DNA of 64,000 bases from JBBQZU01 sp038207425 (lineage in GTDB: Bacteria; Bacteroidota; Bacteroidia; Flavobacteriales_D; Cryomorphaceae): contig JBBQZU010000018.1 of the NCBI GenBank assembly GCA_038207425.1, positions 1 through 64,000 on the forward strand. The letters run 5' to 3'. The position numbers were made by a program, and so were the translations under genes. Positions 1-9,602 of this stretch are shown in pieces (position 1 is the stretch's first letter; the number at the start of each line of letters is the position of its first letter). The notes below the pieces were generated by a model that worked only from the letters and a program-made list of their open reading frames with translations, was not told the DNA's origin and did not search any database.

Positions 1-1
1 A

Positions 2-96
2 ACATAAGCATATACGACACTCCACCCTTTCCTATTGCGTATATACCGCTATATGGGTGGATATACGATACGGTATGTCGTATATATCGCTTATGT
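2..96. repeat. Long bulged inverted repeat beside recombinase remnant
   Basis: Positions 2-19 are perfectly complementary to 76-85 plus 89-96, giving an 18-bp stem with a single 3-nt bulge (ATC, 86-88) on one side. A second 7-bp stem pairs 21-27 with 55-61, leaving a terminal loop of 27 nt and an asymmetric internal loop. The right arm contains the stop codon of the recombinase remnant (91-93). The folded single strand with extrahelical bases recalls integron attC or other folded recombination sites, but the right end reads GTG where attC would have GTT, so this identity is not established. The window starts at the left arm, so the outer context is missing. Confidence 0.6.
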
Positions 97-366
97 GCGA
101 GGTGGGTTGTGGTCATTCCCAAATGTAGCAGAATCGTACAAACAATCCAATGGGCTGCGGAGGGTTTTATTGTTGATCGACGTCGCCCGCGTGTAAACTT
201 CGGAGGTCTTGGAGCTCGCATGCCCCAGTGCCGATTGAATGTAGCGTATGTTCACACCGCGTTCCATAAGGTGGGTAGCAAAGCTATGGCACAGGGTGTG
301 GGGCGTACTCCATGGATTGCTGCCGGCACCATTCACCGCTTTCCGCCAAGCACCCGTTCATCATAA
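91..366 (-). pseudogene. Tyrosine recombinase/integrase, C-terminal remnant
   Basis: Only the C-terminal part of a XerC/D-like tyrosine recombinase remains, about 80-90 residues against about 300 in the family. The HxxR box reads HTLCH instead of HTLRH, so the second catalytic arginine is a cysteine. The later GHASSKTSEVYTR stretch keeps the GH motif and the nucleophilic tyrosine. The tail SPLD is common in Bacteroidota recombinases. The frame is closed upstream by a TGA near 351-353, and only about 95 bases separate it from the next gene, so the N-terminal two thirds are gone. The missing arginine and the truncation make it inactive. It probably marks an old mobile-element boundary. Confidence 0.75.
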
Positions 367-447
367 AACATAATGGCATTCATTGCGCTGAACTTTATTT
401 TGTACGAAGCCGATCATATTAGCATACGGTATATATGCCAATATTAT

Positions 448-455
448 TAGCTTTG
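448..455 (+). promoter_or_regulatory. Bacteroidota -7 box (TAnnTTTG) before the polymerase gene
   Basis: TAGCTTTG matches the Bacteroidota housekeeping sigma -7 consensus TAnnTTTG. It lies only 4 nt before the GTG start codon, which would imply a leaderless or nearly leaderless transcript. No convincing -33 TTTG box was found at the expected spacing. Confidence 0.35.
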
Positions 456-459
456 CACT

Positions 460-3400
460 GTGCTCCACCTCCACTCACAATATTCGTTTCGTTTCGGCAT
501 TCTTAGTCCTGAGCAGGTGCTGGAGCAGGCTGCTGCCAATGATTACGATGTGGTGGCCCTTACCGATATCAACAGCACAGCAGCGAGCCTGCACTTTGTG
601 CAAATAGCCCAAAAGCGGGGTATCAAGCCGGTGCCGGGTATTGACTTCCGCAACGGAGCGGAGCATCTGTACTTGGCTCTCGCCAAAAGCAACGAAGGCT
701 TTCGCGAAATGAACGCCTGGCTCTCCCGATTTCTGCACAGCGGTGAAAGCATTCCTGCGGAAGCTCCACCCTTTGAACAGGTGGTGGTGGTGTATCCCCT
801 GGCTTCGGCTTCGCTGGGCCACCGGGATTTGCTAGAGCAACCCAACACCTACATTGCAGTGCACCCGCGCGACCTTATTCGCTTTTCGCGGTCGCCTTTT
901 ACAGCAGCGAAGTACAAGCACAAAATAGTGATGGGCAGCCGGTTTACATTTGCCGCAAGCGAAGCCAAACTGCAGCATAATATGCACCGCCTGCTGCGCG
1001 CGGTATGCAACAACTGCCTGCTGAGCAAGCTCCCCAAAACCGAAGAAGCCGACCCCGGCGATGTGTGGATGCACCGCAACGAATTGATGGCCCTGTACAA
1101 CGACCACCCGCAGATCATCGCCAATACCACCCGCATACTGCAGGAGTGTCGCATAGCCTTTGAGTATGGCGAGGCTTACCCGCACAAAAACCTCAGAGCC
1201 TATACTCCGTTGCTCTACCCGGCCACCGATTCGCCTGCGGAGCGGCGGCCATTGAGCGCGGCCGAGATGAGCCGAGATGCGGCCCTTTTGCGAAAGCTCT
1301 GTGAAGATAATATACACTACCGCTATCCCGACCCGAGCCCCGAGGTGCTGCGCCGCCTTGAAATGGAGCTTGATGTAATAGCCCAAAAACAGTTTGTATC
1401 GTACTTTCTTATCAATTGGGACATCACTAGCTATGCCCGCCGCATGGGCTATTTTTACGTGGGGCGGGGGAGCGGGGCCAATAGCCTCGTGGCCTACATA
1501 CTGCGCATTACCGATGTAGACCCCGTGGAGCTCGACCTCTACTTTGAGCGCTTCATAAACCTGTACCGCAAGAACCCGCCCGACTTTGATCTGGATTTCT
1601 CCTGGCGCGACCGCCCCGATATAACGCGCTATATCTTTGAGCGATTTCCCTATTGCGCCATATTGGCTACGTACAATACGTTTCAGTACCGCGCCGTAGT
1701 GCGCGAACTGGGCAAGGTATTCGGGCTGCCCAAGGACGAGATCGATGTGCTGAGCGATGGTAAGTACGACCCGAATAAGCTCGATAAACTCTCGCAACTG
1801 GTGCTGCGCTACGGGCAGCTTATACAGAATTTCCCCAGCCACCTGAGCCTCCACGCAGGCGGCATACTTATAGCCGATGCCCCCATACATACCTACTCAC
1901 CCACATGGATGCCGCCTAAGGGTTTCCCCACGGTGCAGTTCGATATGGTGGTGGCGGAAGATATAGGCCTCTACAAATTCGATATACTTGGGCAGCGCGG
2001 ACTGGGAAAAATAAAAGATGCACTCGAAATAGTTGCTGAAAACAACCCCGGTGCTCCGCCCATAGACATTCACGACTTGCCAGCCTTCAAGCGCGATGAA
2101 AAAATAAAATCATTGCTCCGCAACGGCGATGCTGTGGGTTGCTTTTATGTGGAAAGTCCCGCCATGCGCATGCTGATGAAAAAATTGCGGGTTGACGATT
2201 ACCTCGGCCTGGTGGCGGCCAGCTCGGTGATACGCCCCGGGGTGGCACGCAGCGGTATGATGCGCGAGTACATACTGCGCTACCGTTTTCCCGAAAGGCG
2301 AAAAGAGGCGCATCCTACCATGCTCGAAATAATGCCCGAAACCTATGGTGTAATGGTGTACCAGGAAGATGTGATCAAAGTGGCCCACTACTTTGCCGGG
2401 CTCAGCCTGGGCGAAGCCGATGTGCTGCGCAGGGGCATGAGCGGCAAGTTCAGATCGCGTGAGGAGTTTGCCAAGGCCAAAGGCAAGTTTTTCAGCAATT
2501 GCAAAAAAAAGGGGTATGATGATGCCCTCACCGCGGAGGTGTGGCGGCAGGTGGAGAGCTTTGCGGGCTATGCTTTCGCAAAAGGGCACTCGGCAAGCTA
2601 CGCCGTAGAAAGCTACCAAAGTTTATACCTGAAGGCCTACTACCCGCTGGAGTATATGGTGGCTACGCTAAACAATGGAGGTGGCTTCTACAGCCGTGAG
2701 CATTACCTCCACGAAGCGCGCGTAAAGGGTGCCACCATTGTACCTCCCTGCGTGAACCGCGCGCGCAATGAAGCCACCATCTCCGGAAGGGAGATCATGC
2801 TCGGATTTGGCTTTCTGCAAGGGCTGGACGACGAGACCGCCCACCGAATAACCCGTGCCCGCGGTAAAGAACCCTTTCGCGATCTCGACGATTTTCTGGA
2901 CAGGGTGCCAATAGGAGTGGAGCAGATCGACATACTGATCCGCATTGACGCATTTAGGTGTACAGGGCGGCCCAAAAGGGAGCTGCTTTGGGAGGCCCGT
3001 TTCAAGTTGAGCCCCGAAAAACCAATAGAATTGCAGCAGAGCCTGTTCAAGGAACCACGCCGCAACTACGCTCTCCCGCGCCTTACAAGTACCGCTGTGG
3101 AAGATGCATTCGATCAGATGGAACTGCTCGGTTTTCCACTTTGCTCGGTCTTTGATCTGTCGGCGTGCCTTCCGGAAAATACGGTATCGGCCGCCCTGCT
3201 TCCGCAAATGGTAGGGAAGCGCGTTACTGCTCTGGGCTACCTCGTTACCACCAAAACTACCAGCACCATCAAGGGAGAGCGCATGGCTTTTGGCAATTTT
3301 GTGGATGCCGAAGGTAGCTTTATCGATACCGTGCACTTCCCGCCTGTGCTGCGCCATTACCCCTTTCGGGGAAAAGGGGTGTACACCATCACCGGCACCG

Positions 3401-3492
3401 TTACCGAGGAGTTTGACTGCGTGAGTATCGAAGTAGAAAAGATGGAACGGGCCAAGATGGTGGAGGATGCCAGGTATAGGGATGTGGCCTAA
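460..3492 (+). CDS. dnaE2: DNA polymerase III subunit alpha, short DnaE2/ImuC-like
   Basis: C-family replicative-type DNA polymerase of 1010 residues, shorter than housekeeping DnaE (about 1160 or more) and close to the error-prone DnaE2/ImuC class. Order: PHP domain (about 1-230, HLHS at 3-6, but TDIN where family members often have TDH), polymerase core with GRGSGANSLVAY and the catalytic acids D377/D379 (PDFDLDF) and D508 (KFDILG), a helix-hairpin-helix region, and a C-terminal OB fold (about 910-1000). QQSLF at 859-863 looks like a beta-clamp binding motif. Start is GTG 460, since the PHP motif follows at once. All three catalytic aspartates are present. No imuA/imuB is adjacent; the upstream side is a recombinase remnant. 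The gene is more GC-rich than the region that follows. Confidence 0.9.
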   Translation: MLHLHSQYSFRFGILSPEQVLEQAAANDYDVVALTDINSTAASLHFVQIAQKRGIKPVPGIDFRNGAEHLYLALAKSNEGFREMNAWLSRFLHSGESIPAEAPPFEQVVVVYPLASASLGHRDLLEQPNTYIAVHPRDLIRFSRSPFTAAKYKHKIVMGSRFTFAASEAKLQHNMHRLLRAVCNNCLLSKLPKTEEADPGDVWMHRNELMALYNDHPQIIANTTRILQECRIAFEYGEAYPHKNLRAYTPLLYPATDSPAERRPLSAAEMSRDAALLRKLCEDNIHYRYPDPSPEVLRRLEMELDVIAQKQFVSYFLINWDITSYARRMGYFYVGRGSGANSLVAYILRITDVDPVELDLYFERFINLYRKNPPDFDLDFSWRDRPDITRYIFERFPYCAILATYNTFQYRAVVRELGKVFGLPKDEIDVLSDGKYDPNKLDKLSQLVLRYGQLIQNFPSHLSLHAGGILIADAPIHTYSPTWMPPKGFPTVQFDMVVAEDIGLYKFDILGQRGLGKIKDALEIVAENNPGAPPIDIHDLPAFKRDEKIKSLLRNGDAVGCFYVESPAMRMLMKKLRVDDYLGLVAASSVIRPGVARSGMMREYILRYRFPERRKEAHPTMLEIMPETYGVMVYQEDVIKVAHYFAGLSLGEADVLRRGMSGKFRSREEFAKAKGKFFSNCKKKGYDDALTAEVWRQVESFAGYAFAKGHSASYAVESYQSLYLKAYYPLEYMVATLNNGGGFYSREHYLHEARVKGATIVPPCVNRARNEATISGREIMLGFGFLQGLDDETAHRITRARGKEPFRDLDDFLDRVPIGVEQIDILIRIDAFRCTGRPKRELLWEARFKLSPEKPIELQQSLFKEPRRNYALPRLTSTAVEDAFDQMELLGFPLCSVFDLSACLPENTVSAALLPQMVGKRVTALGYLVTTKTTSTIKGERMAFGNFVDAEGSFIDTVHFPPVLRHYPFRGKGVYTITGTVTEEFDCVSIEVEKMERAKMVEDARYRDVA

Positions 3493-3768
3493 TCTTCGTT
3501 CCGCTGTAATATGTGATAGAACGCAGAACAACCAGATGCGGCGGATAATCGCAGATTTGATTTTCTCTGAATAACAGAAATTCATTGTTACTGAGATTTG
3601 ATCCGCGCAAATCATAAACAACTCTCAGCTTCACTGCGATTACAACACAAGCCTACGCTCGACTGTATTCTCTCTTCCAAAGTTTTATTTCTGCACATTG
3701 GCAAGCATGAAAGAACAATGAAAGGCGTTAAAACGAGATACAAGTCATTGACAAAATATCAACAACGC
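3493..3768. other. Non-coding stretch after the polymerase gene
   Basis: About 275 bases with no convincing gene. A possible open frame across it lacks codon bias and runs into the microsatellite. No hairpin terminator was seen just after the polymerase stop codon. Confidence 0.5.
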
Positions 3769-3807
<39 letters not shown>

Positions 3808-3880
3808 GCCCACTCAGATGGTTGTCTGATGCCGGGTAGCCGAAAACGGTGTAGCGTAGGTAATTCTAAACTTGAATGAA

Positions 3881-4363
3881 ATGAAAAGTAAAATTCTTAT
3901 GCTAGGGGCCGCACTTTGCTTTGGCCTTGTTGCACAAGCTCACATTGTGGTAATGGGCGGTACAGTTTCTGTCACATCTCAACCAGATGGAGCTACTACA
4001 ATTAATTGCGGGAATGATCCTCACGCAGTTTGTTGCATCATCGGTGGAGAGAATGCCAACGACGTACGCATCGAGGTAAGAGTCAATGAAATCACTCCAA
4101 CGGAAAATTACTCAAATTCGTCATGGTGCTTCTTAAGAATTCAGTTTAACTTTATCATTCGTTCAGGTGACTGCGATTATCAGGTTTCGGGATGGTATGA
4201 AATTGATGGAAATGAGAATATCACTGGAATGGATATTTGCGTAAATGGCATCCAATCTGGATGCGGAGACCTCTATTTTGCGAGCATTAATATTGGAAAT
4301 TCAGGTGGATCAAATCCGGTTGTAGTTATCGCAGAATATATTGCACGTGAATTGCTAAAATAA
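3881..4363 (+). CDS. Small exported cysteine-rich protein, unknown function
   Basis: A 160-residue protein with a clear signal peptide (start MKSKILMLG, cleavage probably after VAQA), followed by a short Ser/Thr-rich beta-like domain with seven cysteines (ending with CVNGIQSGCGD). No family recognised. I chose ATG 3881; a TTG three codons earlier is also in frame but adds nothing to the signal peptide. The only regulatory hint is the TTTC microsatellite just upstream. The gene lies in the AT-rich accessory stretch and is followed by an 80-nt gap before another exported protein. Confidence 0.6.
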   Translation: MKSKILMLGAALCFGLVAQAHIVVMGGTVSVTSQPDGATTINCGNDPHAVCCIIGGENANDVRIEVRVNEITPTENYSNSSWCFLRIQFNFIIRSGDCDYQVSGWYEIDGNENITGMDICVNGIQSGCGDLYFASINIGNSGGSNPVVVIAEYIARELLK

Positions 4364-4443
4364 GCTTGTAAAAGAATTATGTCCAATAAATATTTTGGAC
4401 ATAGTTCTTTATTCTCACTTCAAAAAAATTTAAGTCAATAATC

Positions 4444-4860
4444 ATGAAATCTCTATTATTTTTTGGGTTTATTGTTTCTTTCAATACTTTGTTCGCACAG
4501 AAATATATAGGCGAGTGGCTCGTAGAAAGAATAGAAATTCACCAGAAATTCAAGGATAGCTCTGATGTGATGCATTTGGCAATTAATAAGTTAATGGAAA
4601 AAGAGATTAGCCGCAGCTTATTTATTTTTAAGCGAGATTCCGTTTTCTACTTGAGAGTAGATCAAGAACCAAGTGCATTTTCTGTAGAATGGAAAGGAAA
4701 CAATACATATATAGCCCGGAATCCTTCCGGTGAGCTGAGCGAACACTATTTAGAAGAATTATTCGAAGGTAGATTGGTTTTGCGGAATTCAAAGTCTCCA
4801 AATGTTACATATTTGATGAAACGGGGTCTTGAACCTTTGAAGATAGAAGTTTATGAATGA
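4444..4860 (+). CDS. Exported lipocalin-like small protein, unknown
   Basis: A 138-residue protein with a signal peptide ending FAQ. The mature part begins YIGEWLVERIE, reminiscent of lipocalin-like proteins in Bacteroidota that open with a GxW strand, and then shows alternating beta strands. No catalytic motif is visible and no specific function can be assigned. Its stop codon overlaps the next start by 8 nt, so it probably forms an operon with 4853-5089 and the broken lipoprotein at 5101. Confidence 0.6.
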   Translation: MKSLLFFGFIVSFNTLFAQKYIGEWLVERIEIHQKFKDSSDVMHLAINKLMEKEISRSLFIFKRDSVFYLRVDQEPSAFSVEWKGNNTYIARNPSGELSEHYLEELFEGRLVLRNSKSPNVTYLMKRGLEPLKIEVYE

Positions 4861-5089
4861 CAATATTGGATTGGGCGCATCAGGAGTGGGGGTGTTTTTT
4901 TCAGATGAACAGAAATGGAAGCCATTATTTCCTAACTTAGAGGATACCGCTTATTCATCTTACTTAGAAAAGCTCGCATCGGGTAAATATACAATGGAAA
5001 AAAGGCCAGCGCAAGATGGATTACTGCACTATATTGCAAGGGGTGGAGAACCCGGTGAAGTATTCGTCTTTCAGGTACGAGATATTTAA
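4853..5089 (+). CDS. Small hypothetical protein, overlapping the previous gene
   Basis: A 78-residue soluble-looking protein starting at an ATG that overlaps the end of 4444-4860 by 8 nt, consistent with translational coupling. There is no signal peptide, membrane segment or recognised family. Upstream in its frame are TAG and TGA codons, so it is not simply a frameshifted continuation of the gene before it. The next coding region begins 11 nt downstream. It could also be a remnant of a larger protein. Confidence 0.45.
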   Translation: MNDNIGLGASGVGVFFSDEQKWKPLFPNLEDTAYSSYLEKLASGKYTMEKRPAQDGLLHYIARGGEPGEVFVFQVRDI

Positions 5090-5100
5090 TCAACAATAAG

Positions 5101-6670
5101 GTGTTTTATCGATCCATCCAGCTAATATTCGCTTGCATAGTCATGAATTCTTGTTCTGACAAGAAAGAGATTTTGAATGAAAATATTTTATTTGATAGTG
5201 ACTACTTCCGAAAATCGCAAATTAATATAGAGCAACCATCACTTCTGGGTGAAGCATCCTACTTCAGGTTTGACCATGAAGATTCAAGGTTAATGATATG
5301 GAATATGGTAGCCGATGAAATCATACTGCTTTCATATCCAGAACTCAAGCCAATCATCGAACTCAAGATTAACACTCTGTTTGGGTCTTTGCCGATTGCC
5401 GATGTTTATTGGCAAAATGGCATGTTATATTTGGTTAGCCCATCAAACCAAGTAGTTATTTACAAGCCTGAATCAGGTGAGATGCGTGAAATAGAATTGG
5501 ATTCTGCATTGGCTGAAATAGACTTTAGGGCCTTCAGGATATCCTATTTTCCTATATATGTTGAAGACAATACACTTTTCTTATGCGGGAATGCTGATGG
5601 ATAACCAAATTACTTGAATAGCAAATCCGATCAGAATTTCTTTTTTTCTGCTTCATTGGAAATTGCATATGACATCTCCAAAGGAACATTTCAATCAATT
5701 AGCCAATATTCTTCGAGCTATCGCAGTGAAGAGCTGAATTTTTACAGTTGGCCTGCAAGACGAAACAGGCTTCTGGAAAAATCGATTTACAGCTTTCCTC
5801 ATATTGACTCACTTTATGTTCAAGAAAAAAATAATTCAAACGGAAATCCTAAAGTTTTCCCAAGAAAAAGCATCCTTCGCAAACGTCATAAAGTACCGCT
5901 AGTTAAAGCCCGTTTCGATGATTACTCATACTTGCGAGATTATCATTTTATAAATGACCACTACGCGGAGCTCATTACCGATCCTTATAGGGAATTGATT
6001 TATTCAGTGTTTGTGCCAGGCGTGGATCTACCTGCTGAAAATCGGCTTCGTACTGAATTTGTCGCTTTCACCATTATGGTTTACAATTCAGATTTGGAAT
6101 TGCAAAGGGAAGTGTTCTTTCATGCAGGTGTATATGATTACCGTTTTTATTTCGTCTCTCCAGAGGGCCTTTGTTTGCATACCGCAGCCACGACACAAGG
6201 AAGTATGCGCGTATTCGATGTTTTTGACTTAAGTAAAGAAGGCGATCCGGCTGAGATAGTTCCCGAAAAGCTAAGTCTCCAGATTGACCTGCCTCCATTG
6301 GCTAGCTACCTCCGAGATAGTCTTGGTTTGGATATTTCTGCAGATTCAGTAGTGATAATTTCAGGAATAGGCTGTAGTTGGCTGTCTTGATGCTATGATT
6401 CTTGAGGCTGAAACAAAAAGAATTGACCAAAACAACTATGCCTATATTGCTACACGAGAAGCAGCCCGCAGCCAAACTATTTCAGATTTTATTGCGCGCC
6501 AACGGAACAGTTCTATTGATGAACAAGGGAAGCTTGAGCTTTATCGCTCGGTAGGCGATTTTTTAACCTTAATAGTCTTTGATGGTGATAGTATTGTAAA
6601 GGTCGATAACAAATTTATATTTCGATTTTCATGGTGCAGTGAGCGTGTCAAAATAATAGCATCAATTTAG
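5101..6670 (+). pseudogene. DUF4221-like lipoprotein, interrupted by TAA and a frameshift
   Basis: Three consecutive open segments together give one lipoprotein of usual length. The first starts at GTG 5101 with a lipobox (MNSC, then SDKK). It is closed by TAA at 5602-5604 but continues in the same frame from 5605 to 6387. A TGA at 6388-6390 is followed by the last segment in another frame from 6395 to 6670. Segments such as SFPHIDSLYV, DPYRELIYSV and SPEGLCLH resemble Bacteroidota DUF4221 lipoproteins from memory. The protein would be anchored in the outer membrane or periplasm; its function is unknown. As written, only a truncated product can be made. Confidence 0.65.
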
Positions 6671-6841
6671 GCGCAGGGAAAAGGCAAACCCGTAGTTTCA
6701 TGCCCTTATCAGCCTTAGCCATACTGCGTCTAAACCGATCCGGTCGCATCGATTACCATTCACAGATGGCACATCTTGCGTAAAATCAAAACAATGGGTT
6801 TGTTATTGGGTGAATTAGTAAACCTCCCACATCTAAAATCT

Positions 6842-7159
6842 ATGAGAGCAGCATTAATTTCTCTATTTATGGTGTTTGTAGTCAGTACCCATGCTGTGCC
6901 ATTTACCCTGCATAACAGTTCCCTTGAGGCTATTCCACTCTCCATACCTGGAGTAATGAACCCAAAGCTATCTCCGTTAAGCGACAGCGGAGTTGATCTG
7001 GCAGAAGGCCAAGAAATTTTCTTTTACTACCAAAGCAAGAAAAAATTACTCCTTACAGTCACTGCCAAGCTTGCCGGACAAAAGCTTGATGTGCCAAAAC
7101 TTATCGCTGAGCGCGAAGCTGAGTTGAAAGCACCAAGCGAAAAGAAAAAGAAGGGATAA
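6842..7159 (+). CDS. Small secreted protein, conserved in Bacteroidota
   Basis: A 105-residue protein with a signal peptide (MRAALISLF to THA), a beta-rich middle (LHNSSLEAIPLSIPGVMNP) and a lysine-rich tail ending EKKKKG. I place the start at ATG 6842 because the signal peptide begins there; ATG 6794 and a TTG at 6776 are upstream in frame. The pattern PxxIPGVMNPxLSPxSxSGVDL is familiar from unnamed small Bacteroidota proteins, but no function is known to me. Confidence 0.65.
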   Translation: MRAALISLFMVFVVSTHAVPFTLHNSSLEAIPLSIPGVMNPKLSPLSDSGVDLAEGQEIFFYYQSKKKLLLTVTAKLAGQKLDVPKLIAEREAELKAPSEKKKKG

Positions 7160-7210
7160 ATATTAATCATGTTTTAAGATTGAAACCGATTTCTGATCAG
7201 TAGAACTTGG

Positions 7211-7672
7211 TCAGAACAATTCTTTTATCAGTATTTCCATGCCCCGAAAGTGAATAGAATCTCCTGCCGATTTCCCAAGCAGCAACGCTCCGATAGGAGA
7301 AGTGGCGGAAATGGCGTAATAAAAATTCCCATTCAACTCCATCTTTCCGATTCCTGATGAGATATAATAATTTACTACCGAAGTAACCACCATGCTGCCG
7401 GTACGTGCTTCTTTGACAAAAGGCGCTGTACTTAATTGCACAAGTTCGCTATGAGATTTGAGCAATCGGCTTAGCTGATGCTCCAGATTGTCAATTTCTA
7501 TCTGAACCATGGCTCTTGCGGTTTCGTGCTTGTCGCCTGCGCTGCTTTTCGAGTCGCCATCGCGCGATTCTTTTGCAGATGCAATGGATTGCTGAACTGA
7601 CTCAATTTTATTTTGCAATAGCAATTGCAACGCTTGTTTAAGCAAGTGTTTTATATCGCTGTTTTCTTTCAT
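7211..7672 (-). CDS. GreA/GreB C-terminal-like protein
   Basis: A 153-residue protein. Its N-terminal half is a coiled coil with the conserved block ESRDGDSKSSAGDKHETARAM. Its C-terminal half (ISATSPIGALLLGKSAGDS) has the FKBP-like fold of GreA/GreB transcript cleavage factors. The family is widespread in Bacteroidota and is often misnamed 3-oxoacyl-ACP synthase. A role at RNA polymerase is inferred from the fold; the coiled coil is shorter than in true GreA. The start at ATG 7672 is clear. Confidence 0.75.
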   Translation of the reverse strand: MKENSDIKHLLKQALQLLLQNKIESVQQSIASAKESRDGDSKSSAGDKHETARAMVQIEIDNLEHQLSRLLKSHSELVQLSTAPFVKEARTGSMVVTSVVNYYISSGIGKMELNGNFYYAISATSPIGALLLGKSAGDSIHFRGMEILIKELF

Positions 7673-7778
7673 GTATACATTTCCTTCGCAGCAAATATTG
7701 TGAAATTAAATTGTAATAAATTTAAATTGCTCCAATAAAAACGCGGCTCTATACAATCAAAGAATTCAGGAGTGCGCT

Positions 7779-8006
7779 TCATTTTTTATCAATTTTTTCC
7801 AACTGAACCGACAGCTCTTTTAACTCCTGCATCATAAGATTTACCTGTGCTTCTATTTGCTCATACATGCGCGCACGGTTGCTGAGTTGTTCCGATGTGT
7901 ACCGCCCACCTTCGCCGAAAAATAGTTTATAGAGCGATACCATATTTTTCTCCTTTACATTTTCAATTTGCTCGAAATTCTTCCATTTTTCATAAAAATC
8001 AATCAA
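7779..8006 (-). CDS. Small coiled-coil protein, hypothetical
   Basis: A possible gene of 75 residues from TTG 8006, or 54 residues from ATG 7943. The C-terminal half is a heptad-patterned helix (ARMYEQIEAQVNLMMQELKE). No family recognised. It follows the same strand and spacing as 7211-7672, which lies downstream of it, so the two could be co-transcribed. Confidence is low because of the short length and uncertain start. Confidence 0.35.
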   Translation of the reverse strand: MIDFYEKWKNFEQIENVKEKNMVSLYKLFFGEGGRYTSEQLSNRARMYEQIEAQVNLMMQELKELSVQLEKIDKK

Positions 8007-8343
8007 AAATGGCTGTGTAGAAATATGTATTTCCGTTAGATAAATGAAATAGAACTTTTATGCGATGACGGTTCTCTATTTCGCAATTGCACATGGCCAC
8101 AGTATCTGCAGGCGAAGCGTTAATTGCTGCCTGTGCCCAAATATATCTTCTTTGATTGACAAACAATTCGGTCTTTCAGAATTATCTTTTTTTCAGTTTA
8201 CCCACGTGCCTTTGAGATCAGCAGTGCTGCATCGATTTACCCGTCGTTCCTTCTCAGAATGAAGGTCCGCTAAAGTTTTAGCTTCGGGTATGTTGAATTG
8301 AGCAGTTCCACAGGCACTGGTATATAGCAGTGGGATTTATATT
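8007..8343. other. Intergenic region without recognised features
   Basis: About 340 bases between a minus-strand and a plus-strand gene. Short open frames exist but lack any recognisable protein. At 8344-8351 the sequence TAACTTCG is a weak match to the Bacteroidota -7 box for the exporter gene at 8361. Confidence 0.4.
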
Positions 8344-8360
8344 TAACTTCGCGTGCTTTT

Positions 8361-9602
8361 ATGAATCGCTCTGCATCACTCGTCTTTATTTTCATTACTA
8401 TATTGATTGATGTCATAGGCATTGGAATCATTATACCGGTACTGCCATCTCTTATAGAATCATTGCAGGGAGCCGGCCTGAGTGAGGCTTCGCGCATCGG
8501 AGGATGGCTTATGTTTTCCTATGCTTTTATGCAATTCTTTTTTGCGCCGGTGTTGGGTGTTCTCAGCGATCGGTTCGGAAGGCGTCCTGTAATACTTATG
8601 GCTTTACTGGGCCTCGGTATCGATTATATCTTTCACGCATTTGCACCCACAATCGGCTGGCTATTTGTTGGTCGTTTAATTGCCGGAATTACCGGTGCTA
8701 GTTTTACAGTTGCCACTGCCTATATAGCCGATATAAGCACTGCTGAAAAGAAAGCTCAAAACTTCGGTTTGGTAGGTGCTGCGTTCGGCCTGGGCTTCAT
8801 CATAGGTCCTGTAATTGGAGGTGTGGCAGCACAATGGGGGGTAAAGGCTCCATTTTTAGTGGCTGCAGCCTTGAGTTTGCTCAACCTGGCTTACGGTTAT
8901 TTTATTCTTCCTGAATCATTAAAACCCGAGAACAGAATCGCCAAAATAAATTGGCGCAAAGCCAATCCTGCGGGTAGTTTGCAGGCTATGTTTAAATACC
9001 CGGTGGTGGTTACCTTTCTTGTACCCTTTTTTCTAATATATATTGCCGGGCACGCAGTGCAAAGCACCTGGTCGTTTTACACCATGTTTCGGTTTGGTTG
9101 GGAAGCCAAAATGGTTGGCTATTCGCTGGCCGTGGTTGGCATTGTGGTAGCACTGGTTCAGGGCGGGCTCATTCGCGTAGTGGTAAAATACCTCGGCCAG
9201 ATGCGCACTATTTTCATTGGTATGTCGCTTTGGACCACAGGCATGTTTCTCTTTGCGAGTGCGGGCAGTGGCACCATGATGTTTATTTATATCCTGCCAT
9301 ACTGTCTCGGCGGTGTTGCCGGCCCTACGTTGCAGGGGCTTATTTCCAATATTGTACCCCCTAACATGCAAGGACAACTGCAGGGTACACTTACCAGCCT
9401 TATAAGTCTTACCAGCATACTTGGCCCACCGCTTATGACCTGGGTATTCTATATATTCACATCCGGTGGCGCTCCAATTGATTTGCCGGGAGCACCTTTT
9501 ATCCTGGGTGGTAGCATTATGCTCATGGCATTGTTATTAATGATCAGGCCTTTGCGAAGGTATACTGCCGGAGCAATTAAGATAGTAGAGCCCAACCAAT
9601 AA
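8361..9602 (+). CDS. MFS drug exporter, TetA/TCR family
   Basis: A 413-residue, twelve-helix major facilitator of the TetA-type drug:proton antiporter family. Motif A reads GVLSDRFGRRPVIL between helices 2 and 3. The helix 4-5 stretch ATAYIADIS and the motif-C-like GLGFIIGPVIGG are typical of tetracycline-type exporters. It acts in the inner membrane. Sequence alone does not show that tetracycline is the substrate; homologues in environmental Bacteroidota are usually annotated only as TCR/Tet family. Stands alone, with no TetR regulator beside it. Confidence 0.85.
   Translation: MNRSASLVFIFITILIDVIGIGIIIPVLPSLIESLQGAGLSEASRIGGWLMFSYAFMQFFFAPVLGVLSDRFGRRPVILMALLGLGIDYIFHAFAPTIGWLFVGRLIAGITGASFTVATAYIADISTAEKKAQNFGLVGAAFGLGFIIGPVIGGVAAQWGVKAPFLVAAALSLLNLAYGYFILPESLKPENRIAKINWRKANPAGSLQAMFKYPVVVTFLVPFFLIYIAGHAVQSTWSFYTMFRFGWEAKMVGYSLAVVGIVVALVQGGLIRVVVKYLGQMRTIFIGMSLWTTGMFLFASAGSGTMMFIYILPYCLGGVAGPTLQGLISNIVPPNMQGQLQGTLTSLISLTSILGPPLMTWVFYIFTSGGAPIDLPGAPFILGGSIMLMALLLMIRPLRRYTAGAIKIVEPNQ

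Noticed and set aside
2..96. Firm identification as an integron attC site
   Set aside because: The right end has GTG rather than GTTRRRY, the left end is cut by the window edge, and only one copy is visible.
832..1890. Long open frame of 352 codons on the minus strand inside the polymerase gene
   Set aside because: It is antisense to a conserved polymerase domain and has no recognisable protein features; GC-rich codons of the real gene explain its length.
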